NCBI GenBank assembly: GCA_030446715.1
Contig: JAUJMU010000001.1
Coordinates: 845,297-909,296 of the forward strand
From: Cytophagales bacterium
GTDB lineage: Bacteria; Bacteroidota; Bacteroidia; Cytophagales; 172606-1
Length of the DNA stretch: 64,000 nucleotides
Reading direction: 5' to 3'
The position numbers and the translations under genes were made by a program. Of this stretch, positions 26,749 through 35,075 are shown in pieces (position 1 is the first letter of the stretch; each line of letters starts with the position of its first letter). The notes beneath the pieces were generated by a model that was not told where the DNA came from, searched no databases, and saw nothing but the letters and a program-made list of their open reading frames with translations.

Positions 26749-27435
26749 TTAGAAACCAATCGCAATGTAGATCTGTCCTACTGAGTTTTTGGCGTTATTG
26801 GTCAGCTGCTGGGAAATACCGCTGTTGGAAATCTCACGCAAGCCGAAGTTGTAACGGCCACCCACCTGGAAGCCTTTGATGTCGACGGCAATACCGCCGG
26901 CCAGACCGTAATCCACGCGGTGGAAGTCATTCTCATCAAGGTCAGCTACCATCATCGGATCAATGGCGTTATCCACTTCAAGCTCCTTGATGTTGGCGCC
27001 AATCAGGTACGAAGCATAAGGACCAGCCTGAATGCTGATGGGTCCTATTGTTGCAGAAGCCAGAACCGGCAACTGGATATAGTTCAGGTTGTAACGCAGT
27101 TCGCGACCCTGTACCCCAACGGCACTGGAAGTCCGGTAAGCTACTCTTGAACCGTTGTTGGTGTACAGTAATTCCGGCTGCAGGGCGAAGAACTTACCCA
27201 TTGGTACTTTGGCCCACAAACCGCCGTGGAGGCCTACTTTCATGCTCTGATCCTCTACGCTTACGTCCCTTACATACAACTGCGAGAAGTTTAAACCGCC
27301 TTTCACCCCAAAACGGGCCTGAGTGTCATCGAAGAGGCCACCATCCTGAGCTTTGACATTACCGGCACCAAATAAAATAAATGCTAAAAAGCTAATTCCC
27401 ATCAGCTTTTGTTTCAGTCCATTTTTCGTCTTCAT
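26749..27435 (-). CDS. PorT-like outer-membrane beta-barrel protein, paralogue A
   Basis: A 228-residue exported protein. The signal peptide ends FGAGNVKAQDG. The barrel pattern is that of Bacteroidota outer-membrane beta-barrel/PorT-family proteins: RFGVKGGLNFSQLYV, KVGLHGGLWAKVPMGKFFAL, QPELLYTNNGS, NLNYIQLPVLASATIGPISI, QAGPYASYLIGA, VDYGLAGGIAVDIKGFQVGG and the final strand GQIYIAIGF. About 180 bases upstream lies a clear paralogue with the same motif order. Substrate or role is unknown; such proteins are often stress or envelope related. Confidence 0.87.
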   Translation of the reverse strand: MKTKNGLKQKLMGISFLAFILFGAGNVKAQDGGLFDDTQARFGVKGGLNFSQLYVRDVSVEDQSMKVGLHGGLWAKVPMGKFFALQPELLYTNNGSRVAYRTSSAVGVQGRELRYNLNYIQLPVLASATIGPISIQAGPYASYLIGANIKELEVDNAIDPMMVADLDENDFHRVDYGLAGGIAVDIKGFQVGGRYNFGLREISNSGISQQLTNNAKNSVGQIYIAIGF

Positions 27436-27613
27436 AAATCAATACTAGTTAAGTTGGTTTGATTGTATCCAATATATATTATTCAATACGCAGATTGCAT
27501 TAATTTGGTTGTATGTGGGGTTGTGTTTTCTGCAAGGCCGGGCGGCAACCCGATTGGTCAGGGAAAGGGAGGATTTACCGGTCTGGCAATTTATGATTTT
27601 AACTTTTACCTGC

Positions 27614-28297
27614 TTAAAAACTAAACCCGGCGTATACCTGTGCCACTGCATTACGGGCATTGCCAGTCAGCCGGTCCGCAATGCCGCCGTCATCCAACTG
27701 ACCTGATCCGTGGTTGTATCGTACGCCCAGTCTGAACTTTCGCAGATCATAGCCCACTCCCGCCGCCACACCATAGTCGAACCGCTGAAAGTCTGTTTGG
27801 TTCAGGTTCAGGATATTGGCATTTCCGCTGATATCATTGCTTATCTCATGATCCAGGTTTGCGTTGAGCAGGTAAGCAGCGTAAGGACCGGCGTGTACGT
27901 TGAACGGACCCAGATGGATCATAAACAGCACCGGCACCTGCAGGTAGCCCAGATCAAACCGGACCGTACCCGGCTGAACGCCCAGTGCCTGCCCCAGACC
28001 AGAGTTACCGTACCGGAACCTTGAACCGGTGTTGGAATACAGCACCTCCGGCTGTATGGACAGCAGATGGGTAAGGGGGATTTTTAAATACACTCCGGCG
28101 TGATAACCAGCCTTCCAGGTACTGCTTTCCACGTTGGGGTCATTTACAAAGAGGCTGGAAAGGTTCAGTCCTCCCTTGACCCCGAAACGGGGCGCAGGAT
28201 CTTCATTTTGCGCGGTTACCGGCAGGGTACTCAGCAGTACCATCAGGAGGCAAATCAGTCCTGCCGGTATTTTCTTCGTTTGAAAATTGGTTTTCAT
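27614..28297 (-). CDS. PorT-like outer-membrane beta-barrel protein, paralogue B
   Basis: A 227-residue paralogue of the neighbouring protein. The signal peptide ends STLPVTAQNED. The same landmarks appear: RFGVKGGLNLSSLFV, WKAGYHAGVYLKIPLTHLLS, QPEVLYSNTGSRFR, DLGYLQVPVLFMIHLGPFNV, HAGPYAAYLLNANL, FDYGVAAGVGYDLRKFRLGV and VAQVYAGFSF at the end. Equal length and shared spacing show a tandem duplication. They could be cotranscribed, B first. Whether they form separate pores or differ in ligand is not visible. Confidence 0.87.
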   Translation of the reverse strand: MKTNFQTKKIPAGLICLLMVLLSTLPVTAQNEDPAPRFGVKGGLNLSSLFVNDPNVESSTWKAGYHAGVYLKIPLTHLLSIQPEVLYSNTGSRFRYGNSGLGQALGVQPGTVRFDLGYLQVPVLFMIHLGPFNVHAGPYAAYLLNANLDHEISNDISGNANILNLNQTDFQRFDYGVAAGVGYDLRKFRLGVRYNHGSGQLDDGGIADRLTGNARNAVAQVYAGFSF

Positions 28298-28760
28298 AGC
28301 TGTTCACTGGTAAGGTTGGGATGCCTGACAGGGTTCCATGCTCACTTACGGCGGGTATTGGAGAGAGTTGTACAAACCGGGAAACTTCGTCAAAAGGTAA
28401 TTTGAGCGGACAGAAAAGGAAACGCGCCACGCAGAAGCGAACTGAGCCTGTTCGCTTGCCGCCTGCCGGAAAGAGAGGAACGGCAGGGGAGACGACACAA
28501 AAGTTTCCAAAGCTTTTTTAGTCCCGTATTCCCGGAAGTTGTGCCGGGATCTGGTGCCAGGCGACTTGGAGGTAAGCAGTAAACTTATAGATTTGTCGTG
28601 TGCATTCTGCCGCCTCTACCCCATTCAAGTACCCGATCAGAATTAAATCACAGATTTTGAATTTTAAATCCCGCATTAAAACCCCTCACGGACAGTATGT
28701 GATCATGCCCATTCAAAATTCAGAATTTAAAATTCAAAATTGTTTTCTTACTTACTGCCC
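28298..28760. other. Divergent spacer with AT-rich heptad dyad ahead of the dihydroorotase homologue
   Basis: No gene seen in 463 bases. Near 28655-28670 ATTTTGA, ATTTTAA is followed at 28711-28745 by ATTCAAA, ATTCAGA, ATTTAAA, ATTCAAA, ATTGTTT, a period-7 array in the opposite sense. The second array ends 15 bases before the ATG at 28761. The rest holds no recognised RNA or promoter consensus. Confidence 0.6.
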
Positions 28761-30059
28761 ATGATCATTCAGCTGCCTTCCGTCCGGATTATCTGTCCGG
28801 GAGAAAGTTTAAACGGACAAACCAAGCAGATCATCCTTAAGGATGGTTTTATCCACCGCATCGGCGACCCCGGCGACGTGCTGGCGGAAAAGGTTGACGT
28901 GAGGCTGGAAGGCGAAAACCTGCACCTCTCGCCGGGCTGGCTCGATATGCGGACTGCCGCCCGGGAGCCTGGCTACGAACACCAGGAAGACCTGTTATCG
29001 GTACGTGAAGCCGCGGCAGCCGGAGGCTTTACCGAAATTGCGGTTTTGCCCAATACCCATCCGGTCGTTCAGTCCAAGGAGGCTGTGGCATACCTTCGGA
29101 GCCGTTGGCCTGACCACGCGGTAAAAGTGCATCCGATAGCCGCCGTATCGCTGGAGGCAAAAGGCAAGGACCTGACCGAGATGATTGATCTGCACAGGGC
29201 TGGTGCCGTGGCTTTCTCGGACGGTGTGCAGCCAGTCTGGCATTCGGACATCCTGCTCAAAACACTGCAGTATCTCCAGACTTTCGGCGGGCTGCTGATC
29301 AACCGGCCGGAAGACAAACTGCTGACGCAATACGGCAACATGCACGAGGGCGTGGCGGCTACTATGCTGGGACTGAAGGGCATGCCGGCCCTTGCCGAAG
29401 AAATGATGGTTGCCCGCGACCTGCGCCTGCTGGAGTACACCGGCGGGAAAATTCATTTTTCCTGTATTTCAACGGCGGGAGCCGTGCAGCTGATCCGGGA
29501 GGCCAAGGCCCGCGGTCTCGCGGTCACCTGCGACATGGCTGCCCACCAGATTGCATTTGAAGATATGGCACTGAGTGAATTTGACACCAACCTGAAGGTG
29601 AATCCGCCTTTCCGGGGCAAGGCCGACATACAGGCGCTGTGGGCAGGCCTTGCTGACGGCACCATCGACGCTGTGGTGTCAGATCATAGTCCGCTGGACG
29701 AGGAAAGCAAGAAGCTGGAATTTGATCTGGCCGAGTTTGGCATTATCGGGCTGGAAACCGCCTTTGCCGTACTGAACACCCACAACCAGGCGCTGTCGGT
29801 TTCTCAGCTGATTGAAAAACTGTCAGGTAACCCGCGTAAAATTCTCGGCCTGCCACTTCCTTCGATCCGGGAAGGAACTTTGGCCAATATTACTATATTT
29901 GATCCGGAGGCACGGTGGACCTTTACGGGTAAGGATATCCGGTCCAAATCAGCCAATACGCCGTTTATCGGTGCCGGCTTCCGGGGCAGGGTAATCGGAA
30001 TCGTAAACAATGGACAAATTCTGCTGAACGCGGCCAGCAGCAGTAAGCAGCGGCGGTAG
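28761..30059 (+). CDS. Dihydroorotase homologue lacking most metal ligands (PyrC'-like)
   Basis: A 432-residue amidohydrolase-superfamily protein with the class I dihydroorotase layout (GWLDMRTAAREPGYEHQEDL, AGGFTEIAVLPNTHPVVQSK, FSDGVQPV, VNPPFRGKADIQAL, AVVSDHSPLDEESK, NPRKILGLP, GTLANITIFDPE). The zinc ligands are eroded: the DxHxH motif reads D62-M-R64-T-A66; the metal His of the usual HxED is Asn181 (NRPED); of the IHxxH pair the second is Cys235. Asp308 and the carbamoyl-aspartate-loop region are kept. Such inactive homologues are known to support aspartate transcarbamoylase in some bacteria. Whether this is that subunit or the cell's working enzyme is undecided. The start at 28761 follows a heptad leader; seven further upstream codons are unlikely. 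Confidence 0.85.
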   Translation: MIIQLPSVRIICPGESLNGQTKQIILKDGFIHRIGDPGDVLAEKVDVRLEGENLHLSPGWLDMRTAAREPGYEHQEDLLSVREAAAAGGFTEIAVLPNTHPVVQSKEAVAYLRSRWPDHAVKVHPIAAVSLEAKGKDLTEMIDLHRAGAVAFSDGVQPVWHSDILLKTLQYLQTFGGLLINRPEDKLLTQYGNMHEGVAATMLGLKGMPALAEEMMVARDLRLLEYTGGKIHFSCISTAGAVQLIREAKARGLAVTCDMAAHQIAFEDMALSEFDTNLKVNPPFRGKADIQALWAGLADGTIDAVVSDHSPLDEESKKLEFDLAEFGIIGLETAFAVLNTHNQALSVSQLIEKLSGNPRKILGLPLPSIREGTLANITIFDPEARWTFTGKDIRSKSANTPFIGAGFRGRVIGIVNNGQILLNAASSSKQRR

Positions 30060-30140
30060 CAGATTTTCCGGCTCAAGGCCCAACGGCAGCGTCTTAATAC
30101 CGTACATAACTCATACCTTCACCTGTTCCCCTTTCGTATT

Positions 30141-30812
30141 ATGCCTATGGAAATCCCAACCTCTATTTACTGGCCTCAATCGGCAGAGGAAGCCATTGCC
30201 ATTCAGCAGGAACTACGGAAGGAAGTAATCATTGCCGACGAAATCGGTGCAGTAAATTTTGTGGCAGGAGTGGACGTAGGCTTTGAGAAGGAGGGCACGG
30301 TTACAAGGGCCGCCGTGGCGATTCTTACCTTCCCCGGTCTGCAGGTAGTGGAAACGTTTCTGGCCCGCCAGCCTACCCGGTTCCCGTACGTGCCGGGACT
30401 GCTGTCGTTCAGGGAGATTCCGGCACTGCTGGAGGCGCTGTCCAACATCAAGATCAAACCCGATATTATTCTCTGCGACGGGCACGGTACCGCCCACCCG
30501 CGGCGCCTGGGCATTGCCAGTCACCTGGGGGTGTTGCTCGACTGCCCCACCATCGGGGTCGGCAAGTCACTGCTGGTCGGGCGGCACGCCAAAGTTGGCC
30601 TGCAACGCAGTGACTATGAGCCGCTGGTACACAAAGGCGAAACCATCGGGGCTGTCCTCCGCACACGGACCGGTTTCAATCCGTTGTACATCTCGGGCGG
30701 CCATAAGGTGAGCCTGCAGACGGCCATTGATTACGTGATGAAATGCACCACCAAATACCGGCTCCCCGAGACCACCCGGGCCGCGCATCACCTGGCGTCG
30801 GTGCTGAAGTAG
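30141..30812 (+). CDS. nfi: Endonuclease V
   Basis: Cuts DNA one base beyond deoxyinosine and other deaminated bases, starting repair. The 223-residue product carries the family signature: FVAGVDVGFEKEG (catalytic Asp), TRFPYVPGLLSFREIPALLE, DIILCDGHGTAHPRRLGIAS (second Asp and the PRR-G motif), DCPTIGVGKSLLVG and YISGGHKVSLQTAIDYVM. All are in order and complete. The ATG at 30141 gives normal length; MEIPTS two codons later is also possible. It is 81 bases behind the dihydroorotase homologue and may share its transcript. G-rich heptads follow the stop. Confidence 0.95.
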   Translation: MPMEIPTSIYWPQSAEEAIAIQQELRKEVIIADEIGAVNFVAGVDVGFEKEGTVTRAAVAILTFPGLQVVETFLARQPTRFPYVPGLLSFREIPALLEALSNIKIKPDIILCDGHGTAHPRRLGIASHLGVLLDCPTIGVGKSLLVGRHAKVGLQRSDYEPLVHKGETIGAVLRTRTGFNPLYISGGHKVSLQTAIDYVMKCTTKYRLPETTRAAHHLASVLK

Positions 30813-30832
30813 GGCATCTGAAGATATGAATA

Positions 30833-30853
30833 GTTGTTGGTTGTTCGTTGTTC
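30833..30853 (+). repeat. Heptads after nfi
   Basis: GTTGTTG, GTTGTTC, GTTGTTC within 25 bases of the nfi stop. The G-containing 3' type. Confidence 0.85.
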
Positions 30854-30856
30854 GGG

Positions 30857-31010
30857 CGGTACTGATCAGTCGCTTGCTTTTGGGATTTTCTCACTGGAAC
30901 AAGCGTGGACGCTTGTCTCACTCAGGTCCAGTCAGGCAGTACTGATCAGTCAATGGCTGTTGAGCTTTTCCAGACTGAGACAAGCGTGGACGCTTGTCTC
31001 AGTCTGGTCC
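30857..31010. repeat. Two tandem copies of an ~80-base unit with palindromic core AGCGTGGACGCT
   Basis: GGTACTGATCAGTC-like sequence starts at 30859 and AGTACTGATCAGTC at 30939, 80 bases apart. The palindromes inside lie at 30899-30916 (ACAAGCGT, GG, ACGCTTGT) and 30970-31007 (18-bp perfect arms, GG centre). The core matches the copy at 20601-20622. The outer arm of the second is fully self-complementary (CCAGACTGAGAC...). No transposase of the REP-associated type was seen in the window. Confidence 0.88.
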
Positions 31011-31030
31011 GTTCAGCGTAAATACAAGAA

Positions 31031-31056
31031 AAGCCGGCGCAATGGCCGGCTTCTCT
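31031..31056 (-). terminator. Terminator after the 36-residue peptide gene
   Basis: AAGCCGGC (31031-31038) pairs with GCCGGCTT (31045-31052). On the minus strand the stem is followed by TTCTTGTATTT. It lies about 30 bases past the small gene's stop. Confidence 0.65.
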
Positions 31057-31084
31057 GCTGTAGATTCTTCTCCCGGATTGTCCT

Positions 31085-31195
31085 TTATGGCCGGTTAATC
31101 CTGCGGTTTTTGGTGTTGATTCTCTCGTTCGGAATCAGGTATGCCGCAGCCACGCTGGCAATCATCAGTATTACTATCAAAATAATCCAGAACAT
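31085..31195 (-). CDS. Probable 36-residue membrane peptide
   Basis: An ATG at 31195 opens a 36-codon frame. The product has one strongly hydrophobic helix followed by a basic tail: it starts MFWIILIVILMIASVAAAYL, then IPNERINTKNRRINRP and TAA. Such a single helix with Arg/Lys on one side fits a small inner-membrane peptide. Support comes from the T-tailed hairpin just downstream on the same strand and the gap of 516 bases otherwise without a gene. There is no Shine-Dalgarno, as elsewhere here. No homologue is known to me; chance occurrence cannot be excluded. Confidence 0.45.
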   Translation of the reverse strand: MFWIILIVILMIASVAAAYLIPNERINTKNRRINRP

Positions 31196-31328
31196 ATTGC
31201 TTAAGCCTATGGGGTTTAATTCGGCCGGAAAACTACACGCTTTCCGGCAGAGTACCAAAAGCCAAACGGGCAGAATGGCCGTTAACCACGCTGCCCGTAA
31301 GGGGGTGCTGTAAGATACAAGGCCTGAA

Positions 31329-33396
31329 TTATTTGGTATTCATGCTCAGGTACTCGGCCATCAGCCGGGTGGTCTCCTTCAGGTAGGGATCTTTTTTCAC
31401 CTTTTCCTTGGTCGGCTGCCCAACCGGAGGCGTACCTTCTTCGAGCGTCTCGGCTTCTTCGCTCAGAGAGGCAACCTTTTGCACCGCTTCTTCCCGCTCT
31501 TTTTTCCGCTTGGATTCATGCAGGGAAACACGGGTATTGTTACGGGATTTCTGCACGGCGGCAATCTCCTTTACTACATCCTGAAGATCCGAATCCGTTT
31601 TCAGGTCCTGCTGGTAGCGCTTATCCAGTTTTGCAATGGCATCCGGCATCACGGTGCCCAGTGGTTTGAAAGAAGTAGATTTGATCTGGTCCCAGGGCAG
31701 GGCGTTGGGCTGGGAACTCTCGCCAAATTCAGCCGCGCTGAACATGGAAGGCAACTGAATATCCGGCGTAACGCCCTTGTGCTGGGTGCTGCTGCCAGTT
31801 ACACGGTAAAAACTTAAGCAATGGTCAGGTTTACCTGACCGAGTTTATCGGCCTGTCCCGGCAGGAACCGGTTCAGGTCTACCTGGCTCTGCACTGTGCC
31901 CTTGCCGTAGGTTTGCTCACCGATTACAATGCCCCGCTTGTAATCCTGGATGGCTCCCGCAAAGATTTCGGAAGCGGAGGCGCTGAAGCGGTTGATCATC
32001 ACGGCCAGCGGTCCGGCGTACACCAGTTTCTGATCGGTATCTTTCAGCACTTCAATAGAGCCGTTGGAATTGCGTACCTGCACCACGGGACCTTCGTTGA
32101 TAAACAGGCCGGTCAGGTCCACGGCTTCGGTCAGCAGACCGCCGCCATTGCTGCGCAGATCCAGCACCAGGCCGTCAATGCCCTGGCGGGTCAGATCGCC
32201 GATGATGCGGCGCACGTCGTTGGTGGTGCTGGTGTAGTCCTTTTCACCCTTCTGGCGGTCTTCAAAGTTGGCGTAGAAAGACGGGATGGTAATCACGCCG
32301 AGGCGCTGGGTTTTGCCATTCTGCGTAACCGGTACCACTGAGCCTTTGGCCAGCTGGTCTTCCAGTTTGATCTTGTCGCGTACAATGCGGATTTCACGGG
32401 TAACGGCGGCTTCGGCACCAGCCTCCAGCGGAATGATCTGCAGGCGCACCACGGTTCCCTTCGGTCCGCGGATCAGCTTGACTACTTCGTCAATGCGCCA
32501 GCCGACCACATCCACCAACTTGCCATCGTCGCCCTGGGCCACGGCAGATATCTTGTCACCTTTTTTGATCAGCTTGCTCTTGAAAGCGGGGGCCGCCGAC
32601 CACAATATCAGCCACGGTCGTCAGTTCGTTTTCTGATTTGAGGGTAGCGCCGATTCCTTCCAGCGTACGGCTCATTTCTATCTTGAAATTGGCTGAACTG
32701 GCCGGCGACAGGTAATTGGTATGCGGATCAATGTTTTCGGCGAAAGAATTCATGTACGCCTGAAACACATCTTCACTGGTAGACTTGGCAATGCTCTTAT
32801 CAATGTTCTGATAACGGTCTCCGAGGGTTTTGGCGGTTTCCGTCCACGGCTTTCCGGCCAGCTTAAGGCTAAGGGCCTGATTCTTGACGTACTTGCGCCA
32901 CAGTTCGTTGAGTTCAGCGGTGGATTTGGCCCACGGCGCTTTTTCGCGCTCACTGTCGTAATATTCATCTACGGTGTAGTCAAACTCCTTTTCCAGCAAT
33001 TGCTTCACGTGAGCATCGCGTTCCTTGACGCGGGTGCGGTACACGTTGAAAATCTCGTAGGGAACTGCGTATTCGCCGTCCTTCAGATTGTCGTCGAGCT
33101 GGAAACGGTGCCTGTTGAATTTTTCAATATCCGAAGCCAGGAAATACATTTTATTGTAATCCAGATTCTTCAGATACTGCTCCATAATTTTGGCGGAGAG
33201 AGAGTCGTCAAGCTTGGTTTTCTTGTAGTGATACTGCGAGAAAATCTGCGTCACGAGTAGTCCGACCTTCACCTGATCATCAGTAGGGGCCAGTTCACCG
33301 TCCTTTACTTTACGTTCGTCGCTGGTCTGCATCCGGAAAAAACAGGAAGTTTGCCCCTACTAACAATGGCAGCAACAACAGAAGGAATTTTTTCAT
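31329..33396 (-). pseudogene. prc: Tail-specific (C-terminal processing) S41 protease Prc, frameshifted
   Basis: Joining frames gives a nearly complete protease of about 688 residues: membrane/signal segment MKKFLLLLLPLLVGANFLFF, the N-terminal helical domain (FSQYHYKKTKLDDSLSAKIM), PDZ (GPAFKSKLIKKGDKISAVAQ), the S41 domain with catalytic Ser in MINRFSASASEIFAGAIQ and Lys in IGEQTYGKGTVQSQ, and the C-terminal domain ending TTRLMAEYLSMNTK. Four single-base insertions break it: in A/T runs at 33337-33342, the G/C run at 32588-32592, and two T runs at 31806-31818. It would degrade envelope proteins from the C-terminus. As read only fragments are made. Confidence 0.88.
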
Positions 33397-33618
33397 GATC
33401 ATATCTAAAACAGTTTATATTCTCCGGGCACCCGCCCACTGGCTCCATCAGGAATAAACTAACGGAAAAGGGCAATGGTTTGGTGCAGTTTTTACGTGCA
33501 AAAAGATAACAGGTAATTTTGAAAGATGCAGTATGTCAACTATAAACATCCAGAGGGTAACGTAAGTTCTTTTCTGGAAAAGAAGTGAATATTCCGTACA
33601 GGCGGCAGACCGGGCTGA

Positions 33619-34884
33619 CTATTGGTTTCCTGCCCCGGCCGCCAGCCGGTACACAATGCCCGTAGGACTTTTGGCGCCTACTTTCCGCTGGGTCAGAATG
33701 TAAAGTTCGCCATTCTCATCCTCCCCGAAACTGTTGACCCTCAGGTCCGCAATTCCATCACCGGCAAGGTTCAGCGGATGCCGCTGCCATTTGCCGCCCT
33801 GCTCTTCGAGGTAAAACAACTTGCCCGACCAGTCGCCGAAAATATACCGGCCCTGTAGCGCAGGAATATTTTTGCCCCGGTACACGTAGCCCCCCGTAAT
33901 GCTGTTGCCAAGGCTGTGCGGATACTCGTCAATGGGCAGCACCGTCGGGCCTGCCGAAGCCTTCAGCGACTTGTCGTACACCTGCGAAGCCTCCATGGCC
34001 CGCCATCCGTAATTCTTGCCTTTTTCGATAATGTTTACTTCTTCGAGTTCATTCTGGCCTACGTCGCCGCAGAACAGCTGGCCCGTCTGGCGGTCAAAGG
34101 AGAAGCGCCACGGATTGCGCAGGCCGTAGGCGTAGATTTCGTCCATGCCATCCTTGCCCACGAAAGGATTATCCGCCGGAATGGCGTAAGGCTGTCCTTT
34201 GTCTACGTCCAGCCGGATGATCTTGCCGAGCAGGTTGGAAAGATCCTGTCCGTTTCCGGTTTTCCCGTGTTTGTCACCGGCTCCGCCCCCATCGCCGAGA
34301 CCTGCGTAGAGGTAGCCGTCCGGACCAAATGCGAGGTGGCCGCCGTTGTGGTTAGACTCGGGCTGATCCACCCGGAGCAGCACTTTTTCAGCCATCTGCG
34401 CCTGACCAGCGTTGCCAGACGCCTCGTATTCAGCCAGTACGCTCTGATGAACAACGCCCCCGCCCTTTGTGGCCGGCGCACTGTAATATACAAAAAAGCG
34501 ACCGTTGGATTTAAAGTCCGGGTGAAAAGCCAGCCCGAGCAGACCCATCTCCGAGTAGTTTTCACTCAGGCGTACCGTGCGGCTGGTAATATCCAGAAAA
34601 GGCTGCGGACTGAGTTTGCCGTCTTTCACGATCCGGATGCGCCCGGGTTGCTCCACAATAAATATCCGGCCCGAACCATCTCCGGCATGGGCCAGCTCAA
34701 CCGGAGAGGTAACCCCTTCGGCGATTTTCTCCAGCCGGAACGAAGCAGCATTGCCGGTGTTGGAAGCCATACCGGCCTCCGTGGAAGCGGTCAGCGTGTC
34801 TGATGCAGAGTTTGCCTGGCCACATGCCGCAAGCATCCAGCCGCTCAGACCAAGACCCAGACAATATTTCAGGGTGATTTTCAT
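33619..34884 (-). CDS. PQQ-dependent sugar dehydrogenase-like lipoprotein
   Basis: A 421-residue glucose/sorbosone-dehydrogenase-family protein (six-bladed beta-propeller). The lipoprotein signal has lipobox LAAC followed by a Ser/Thr-rich linker. Propeller motifs are EGVTSPVELAHAGDGSGRIF, EQPGRIRIV, GLLGLAFHPDFKSNGRFFVY, SNHNGGHLAFGPDGYLYAGL, GDGGGAGDKHG, YGLRNPWRFSFDRQTGQLFC, DVGQNELEEVNII, NYGWRAMEASQ and GRYIFGDWSGKLFYL. These include the residues that usually hold PQQ and calcium. The substrate is unknown; many Bacteroidota members act on extracellular sugars. It lies downstream of the metallophosphoesterase on the same strand, separated by a heptad dyad. Confidence 0.92.
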   Translation of the reverse strand: MKITLKYCLGLGLSGWMLAACGQANSASDTLTASTEAGMASNTGNAASFRLEKIAEGVTSPVELAHAGDGSGRIFIVEQPGRIRIVKDGKLSPQPFLDITSRTVRLSENYSEMGLLGLAFHPDFKSNGRFFVYYSAPATKGGGVVHQSVLAEYEASGNAGQAQMAEKVLLRVDQPESNHNGGHLAFGPDGYLYAGLGDGGGAGDKHGKTGNGQDLSNLLGKIIRLDVDKGQPYAIPADNPFVGKDGMDEIYAYGLRNPWRFSFDRQTGQLFCGDVGQNELEEVNIIEKGKNYGWRAMEASQVYDKSLKASAGPTVLPIDEYPHSLGNSITGGYVYRGKNIPALQGRYIFGDWSGKLFYLEEQGGKWQRHPLNLAGDGIADLRVNSFGEDENGELYILTQRKVGAKSPTGIVYRLAAGAGNQ

Positions 34885-34951
34885 ATTACAGAATTACAGA
34901 GGAAAACTGGTTAAGCCATGAACGAAAACAAACCGATAAATGATGCGGGGT

Positions 34952-35075
34952 AAAGTCGTAAGTCGTAAGGGGATTGGCGGAAGTGAACACCGGCGCAAGC
35001 AACTGTCAACTTACCACTAATGTCAACTTACCACTAACCACTCCTTCCCCCTTACGACTGGCGACTTACGACTTT
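34952..35075 (-). repeat. Heptad dyad between metallophosphoesterase and sugar-dehydrogenase genes
   Basis: On the minus strand, starting in the stop codon: AGTCGTA, AGTCGCC, AGTCGTA, AGGGGGA, AGGAGTG, GTTAGTG, GTAAGTT. Toward the next gene it turns to the complementary sense: TTACGAC, TTACGAC. Outer arms 34952-34971 and 35048-35075 pair apart from one 7-base unit missing from the left arm. Confidence 0.87.

Noticed and set aside
31803-33396. Several short independent proteases
   Set aside because: The fragments line up end to end as one Prc protein with N-terminal, PDZ, S41 and C-terminal parts; single-base insertions explain the breaks.
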